From: an uncultured Odoribacter sp.
Lineage (GTDB): Bacteria; Bacteroidota; Bacteroidia; Bacteroidales; Marinifilaceae
Direction of reading: 5' to 3'
NCBI GenBank assembly: GCA_905193145.1
Contig: CAJJNP010000116.1
Span: 1-10,740 of the forward strand
Length of the DNA: 10,740 bases
Shown one piece after another: positions 8,025 to 10,740 of the stretch (position 1 is the first letter of the stretch; the number at the start of each line of letters is the position of its first letter). Below the pieces are notes generated by a model that did no database searches, was not told the DNA's origin, and worked only from the letters and a program-made list of their open reading frames with translations. Position numbers and translations under genes: made by a program.

Positions 8025-8879
8025 ATGACAAACAACAGAAGAAAACCCGAATGGTTGAAGATTCAGTTGCCCATGGGACAATTGTCTGTAGAGGTGATGA
8101 ACACCATCCGGAACAACCAACTAAATACAATTTGCACCAGTGGACGCTGTCCCAATCAAGGCGAATGCTGGGGATGCGGAACTGCCACTTTCATGATTGG
8201 CGGTAATATATGCACACGTTCGTGTCGGTTTTGTAATGTAACAACCGGTCATCCGGCTCCGCTAGATCCGGCAGAACCGGATCATGTTGCCGAATCGGTG
8301 AAGGCTCTTAAATTGAAGCATGTGGTGATTACTTCCGTCGATCGTGATGATGTAGAGGATTTGGGCGCTTCTCATTGGGTGAAGGTGATTGAGTCCGTCA
8401 AACGTGAAAATCCCAATACCACAATGGAAGTATTGATTCCTGATTTTCAAGGTCGTCCTGAATTGGTGGCACAGGTAATCGCTGCCAAACCGGAGGTGAT
8501 TTCCCATAATCTGGAGACTGTCCGCCGTCTTTCCGACAGTGTACGTAGCCGTGCAAAATACGATACCTCTTTGCAAGTATTGAAACAGATAGCCGATTCG
8601 GGCATCGTGGCAAAATCAGGTATTATGCTCGGTTTAGGCGAGACACGTGAGGAAATATTAGAAACCATGGACGATTTGCGGGCCATCGGTTGTCGTGTCA
8701 TGACAATCGGTCAATATTTGCAGCCGACAGCAAAAAACATAGAGGTGAAAGAATACATCCGTCCGGAAGTATTTGAGGAATACAAGACAATCGGTCTGGA
8801 AAAAGGCTTTTCATTTGTCGAAAGCGGTCCGCTGGTCCGTTCCAGCTACCATGCAGAGCGTCATGTCGTGCGGAAATAA
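8025..8879 (+). CDS. lipA: Lipoyl synthase
   Basis: Radical-SAM enzyme that inserts two sulfur atoms into octanoyl groups carried on lipoyl domains, forming lipoyl cofactor for 2-oxoacid dehydrogenases and the glycine cleavage system. In 284 residues it has the auxiliary-cluster motif C-x4-C-x5-C (C37, C42, C48), the radical-SAM motif C-x3-C-x2-C (C63, C67, C70), and the C-terminal RSSY (272-275), whose serine ligates the auxiliary cluster. The start at 8025 leaves a short N-terminus beginning MTNNRRKPEWLK, as is usual. An extra cysteine (C51) follows the first cluster motif. lipB begins 17 nt downstream, so the two form an operon. Confidence 0.97.
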   Translation: MTNNRRKPEWLKIQLPMGQLSVEVMNTIRNNQLNTICTSGRCPNQGECWGCGTATFMIGGNICTRSCRFCNVTTGHPAPLDPAEPDHVAESVKALKLKHVVITSVDRDDVEDLGASHWVKVIESVKRENPNTTMEVLIPDFQGRPELVAQVIAAKPEVISHNLETVRRLSDSVRSRAKYDTSLQVLKQIADSGIVAKSGIMLGLGETREEILETMDDLRAIGCRVMTIGQYLQPTAKNIEVKEYIRPEVFEEYKTIGLEKGFSFVESGPLVRSSYHAERHVVRK

Positions 8880-8883
8880 TATA

Positions 8884-8898
8884 ATAAGACCGTCTTAT
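8884..8898 (+). repeat. Small palindrome across the lipB start codon
   Basis: ATAAGAC and GTCTTAT flank one central base, and the right arm covers the A and T of the lipB ATG. In RNA it would fold as a six-bp stem with a three-base loop. It fills most of the lipA-lipB gap. No function is assigned. Confidence 0.4.
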
Positions 8899-9565
8899 GG
8901 TAGAATTTGTTGATTTTGGACAAAGAGGCTATCGTGAAACCTGGGATTACCAGGAGCAATTGCTGGATACCTTGATTCATGCAAAACTGCAGGGACAGAC
9001 CGTTACAGGACAGTTAATATTTGTGGAGCATTTGCCTGTATATACCATTGGTAAAAGCGGTAATGCTGCCAACATGCTGCTCAATCCGATGCAATTGGCA
9101 GAAAAGCATGTAGAATGTATCAAAGTGGATCGGGGGGGGGACATTACCTATCATGGTCCCGGCCAGTTGGTGGCCTATCCCATTATAGACCTCGACCAAT
9201 TGGAAATAGGCGTTAAAGAGTATGTCCATCGTCTGGAAGAAATTGTTATTCGTACGGTAGCCGATTACGGAATTTCCGGCGAACGTCTGGAAGGAGCAAC
9301 GGGTGTATGGTTGGAAAGTCACACGTCACGTGCCCGGAAAATCTGTGCCATCGGAGTAAAATGTTCTCGCAGTATCACGATGCACGGATTGGCACTGAAT
9401 GTCAATACCGACCTGACTTATTTCAGCAACATCAACCCGTGCGGTTTTGTTGACAAAGGAGTCACTTCCATTGAAAGAGAAGTGGGGCATCCGGTCGATT
9501 TTGATGAAGTGAAAGTCCGCATGCGTTGTCACTTTGAAGAGGTGATGGGTATTCGGTTGCAATAA
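8897..9565 (+). CDS. lipB: Octanoyl-ACP:protein N-octanoyltransferase
   Basis: Transfers octanoate from acyl carrier protein to the lysine of lipoyl domains, the step before LipA in de novo lipoate synthesis. The 222 residues match the family. The signature RGGDITYHGPGQ occupies 79-90. The conserved lysine lies in RKICAIGVK (K148), followed by MHGLALNV, and the acyl-accepting cysteine lies in NPCG (C182). The start ATG at 8897 follows the lipA stop by 17 nt. A nine-G run encodes the RGG of the signature (9132-9140), and the reading frame stays intact across it. LplA-type ligases are excluded by the RGGDITYHGPGQ and NPCG motifs. Confidence 0.96.
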   Translation: MVEFVDFGQRGYRETWDYQEQLLDTLIHAKLQGQTVTGQLIFVEHLPVYTIGKSGNAANMLLNPMQLAEKHVECIKVDRGGDITYHGPGQLVAYPIIDLDQLEIGVKEYVHRLEEIVIRTVADYGISGERLEGATGVWLESHTSRARKICAIGVKCSRSITMHGLALNVNTDLTYFSNINPCGFVDKGVTSIEREVGHPVDFDEVKVRMRCHFEEVMGIRLQ

Positions 9566-9586
9566 ATCGATGCAAAATAGTTTTAG

Positions 9587-9614
9587 GCGCAATGATAATT
9601 TACCCTCATTGCGC
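9587..9614 (+). terminator. Terminator of the lipA-lipB operon
   Basis: Nine-bp perfect stem GCGCAATGA/TCATTGCGC around a ten-base loop, followed by TTTCTTT, 21 bases after the lipB stop. Confidence 0.8.
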
Positions 9615-9663
9615 TTTCTTTATGCCCTCTTCTCTCCCTCTCAAATATATGTCATCTATATAT

Positions 9664-9674
9664 CAAAGATAACA
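9664..9674 (-). repeat. Extra copy of the palindrome core octamer region
   Basis: CAAAGATAACA here repeats exactly at 9686-9696 inside the left arm of the adjacent palindrome. Read on the minus strand it contains TATCTTTG, a match to the TAnnTTTG promoter box. Confidence 0.5.
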
Positions 9675-9721
9675 CAACTATAAGACAAAGATAACAACTT
9701 GTTATCTTTGTCTTATAGTTG
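9675..9721. repeat. 47-nt perfect palindrome (23-bp arms, one-base centre)
   Basis: Bases 9675-9697 are the exact reverse complement of 9699-9721, centred on C9698. Each arm carries ATAAGAC and CAAAGATAACA elements. TATCTTTG, which fits the Bacteroidetes -7 box, therefore occurs on both strands (9703-9710 plus, 9693-9686 minus). The lack of a following T run and the distance past the lipB terminator argue against a simple terminator. It could be an operator, a cruciform, a small-element remnant or a strong RNA hairpin. Confidence 0.85.
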
Positions 9722-9772
9722 ACATATGTTTGTATTCAAGTTAAGCATAGGATTTATGTGTCTTGAGTGGGC

Positions 9773-9797
9773 GAGAAATAGGTTTATTCTATATCTC
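9773..9797 (+). repeat. Weak imperfect inverted repeat
   Basis: GAGAAATAG (9773-9781) pairs with CTATATCTC (9789-9797) with one mismatch around a seven-base loop. It lies in the AT-rich gap before the AAA-ATPase-like gene and may be chance. Otherwise 9722-9902 shows no gene I can support. Confidence 0.25.
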
Positions 9798-9902
9798 AGA
9801 AACCATTTGTATTGTTATGCACTCCTTTGAAACCTCCTCGAAATTCTTGAAACAGGAGCTTATTTATGTAAAGGAAGGAGTCCTAATTCGTTGAAAATTC
9901 TT

Positions 9903-9910
9903 TATCTTTG
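9903..9910 (+). promoter_or_regulatory. Predicted -7 box of the AAA-ATPase-like gene
   Basis: TATCTTTG matches TAnnTTTG exactly and ends 28 bases before the ATG at 9939. No clear -33 TTTG is found 19-21 bases upstream. The octamer is identical to the one in the palindrome about 200 bases upstream. Confidence 0.5.
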
Positions 9911-9938
9911 CATTGGTATCTTTTTAATTGCAGATGAT

Positions 9939-10740
9939 ATGAAATACCCTATTGGCATTCAGACTTTCGAGCAGATTATCCGGCAAGGATTTGTCTATGT
10001 GGACAAGACCGATATGGTTTATTCGCTTGCAACGGAAGGAAAGGTCTATTTTTTGAGTCGTCCTCGCCGTTTTGGAAAAAGTCTGCTTCTTTCTACATTG
10101 CGGGCTTATTTCGAAGGTAAGAAAGAGTTGTTTAGCGGGTTGAAAATGGAAATGTTGGAGCATGATTGGTTTCAGTATCCGGTATTTCATATTGATTTTA
10201 ACGGTGTCAATTTTACAATACCCGGTGCATTGAATCGGGTTTTAGATAGTATTCTTTCTCGATGGGAGAAGGAATACGGTATTGTAACGGATGTTCCACA
10301 AGAATATGGCTTGCGTTTCAGTCGTATTCTTCAAGCAGCTGCAGAGCAAACGGGCCGAGGTGCTGTGGTTTTGGTGGATGAATATGACAAGCCTTTGCTT
10401 GATGTATTGGAAAAAGCTCCTGAAATATTGGAACAGAATCGTGAAATTTTGAAGGCTTTTTATTCAGTGTTTAAGCAAGCAGATGCTTATCTCCGGTTTG
10501 TTTTCCTGGCAGGTGTTACCAAATTTTCACAAGTAAGTGTATTCAGTGGTTTTAACCAACCGTTGGATATCAGTATGACTCCTAAATACGAAGCCTTGTG
10601 TGGTATTACGGATGAGGAGTTGTATAAAGTGTTTGCAGATCCTATCCGTGAGATGGCTGCTTTGGAATGTTGTAGCGAAGCAGATATTCGTCAGCAGTTG
10701 AAACAGCGTTATGACGGATATCATTTCAGTAATGGGATGA
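9939..10740 (+). CDS. AAA-ATPase-like protein (PF09820 type), partial at right edge
   Basis: From ATG 9939 the frame stays open for 267 codons to the window end, so the C-terminus is missing. The N-terminus MKYPIGIQTFEQIIRQGFVYVDKT is typical of the family. RPRRFGKSLLLS (41-52) holds the ATP-binding GKS in a Walker A variant. VVLVDEYDKPL (143-153) is a Walker B-like strand. GVTKFS (192-197) is a sensor-like motif and YDGYHFS (258-264) another family signature. Known relatives are about 500-580 residues and usually end in a PD-(D/E)XK nuclease-like domain, not visible here. The biological role is unknown. Many paralogues occur in Bacteroides genomes. It stands alone behind the lip operon terminator with its own -7 box. 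Confidence 0.9.
   Translation, partial: MKYPIGIQTFEQIIRQGFVYVDKTDMVYSLATEGKVYFLSRPRRFGKSLLLSTLRAYFEGKKELFSGLKMEMLEHDWFQYPVFHIDFNGVNFTIPGALNRVLDSILSRWEKEYGIVTDVPQEYGLRFSRILQAAAEQTGRGAVVLVDEYDKPLLDVLEKAPEILEQNREILKAFYSVFKQADAYLRFVFLAGVTKFSQVSVFSGFNQPLDISMTPKYEALCGITDEELYKVFADPIREMAALECCSEADIRQQLKQRYDGYHFSNGM

Noticed and set aside
7967..8206. 79-codon plus-strand frame starting upstream of lipA
   Set aside because: It begins at TTG within the promoter region and overlaps lipA out of frame. It is a shadow.
8262..8576. 104-codon minus-strand frame inside lipA
   Set aside because: It is antisense to conserved LipA sequence. The composition follows the opposite strand.
9014..9322. 102-codon minus-strand frame inside lipB
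   Set aside because: It is antisense to the LipB catalytic region and carries no independent evidence.
9675..9721. Palindrome read as a CRISPR repeat or capsule-type invertible promoter
   Set aside because: There are no spaced direct repeats with unique spacers. The arms are one base apart, so no invertible segment lies between them.
9817..9894. 25-codon ATG frame before the AAA-ATPase-like gene
   Set aside because: It is very short, and no family resemblance or translation signal can be seen.

Overview
The window reads as chromosome of a gut-type Bacteroidales, most likely Bacteroides or Phocaeicola. The clues are moderate G+C, no Shine-Dalgarno sequences before starts, repeated TAnnTTTG boxes (the Bacteroidetes -7 promoter element) at sensible distances from genes, a two-gene style RelA enzyme, a secreted S9 peptidase, and an AAA-ATPase-like gene of a family that is strongly expanded in this group. 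The assignment is by pattern recognition only.

Left part (1-7031). The last 35 codons of an unidentified plus-strand gene converge on a minus-strand block. Two strong hairpins (113-142 and 151-177) lie between them. The minus block, in transcription order, is relA (7031-4842), a signal-peptide-bearing dipeptidyl-peptidase-IV-like enzyme (4776-2251) and transketolase (2222-180). relA has its own terminator. The peptidase appears to have its own promoter built into that terminator. The 28-nt gap between the peptidase and tkt suggests co-transcription.

Middle (7032-9565). A compact 112-nt divergent region separates relA from nth (endonuclease III, with a complete Fe-S motif). After nth come a terminator and a promoter, then lipA-lipB, which are 17 nt apart and form a two-gene lipoate biosynthesis operon. 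LipB transfers octanoate from acyl carrier protein to lipoyl domains, and LipA inserts the two sulfurs. A clear terminator follows lipB.

Right part (9566-10740). A 373-nt AT-rich gap holds a 47-nt palindrome carrying the -7-like octamer TATCTTTG on both strands. It is followed by the start of an AAA-ATPase-like (PF09820-type) gene that runs off the right edge and is the only accessory-looking gene here.

Most of the window is ordinary core metabolism, DNA repair and stringent-response machinery. I do not see a new multi-gene system. The items most worth a second look are the 47-nt palindrome next to the AAA-ATPase-like gene, the nine-G run inside the LipB active-site motif, the hydrolase-dead RelA with an altered synthetase motif, and the overlapping relA stop, terminator and peptidase promoter.
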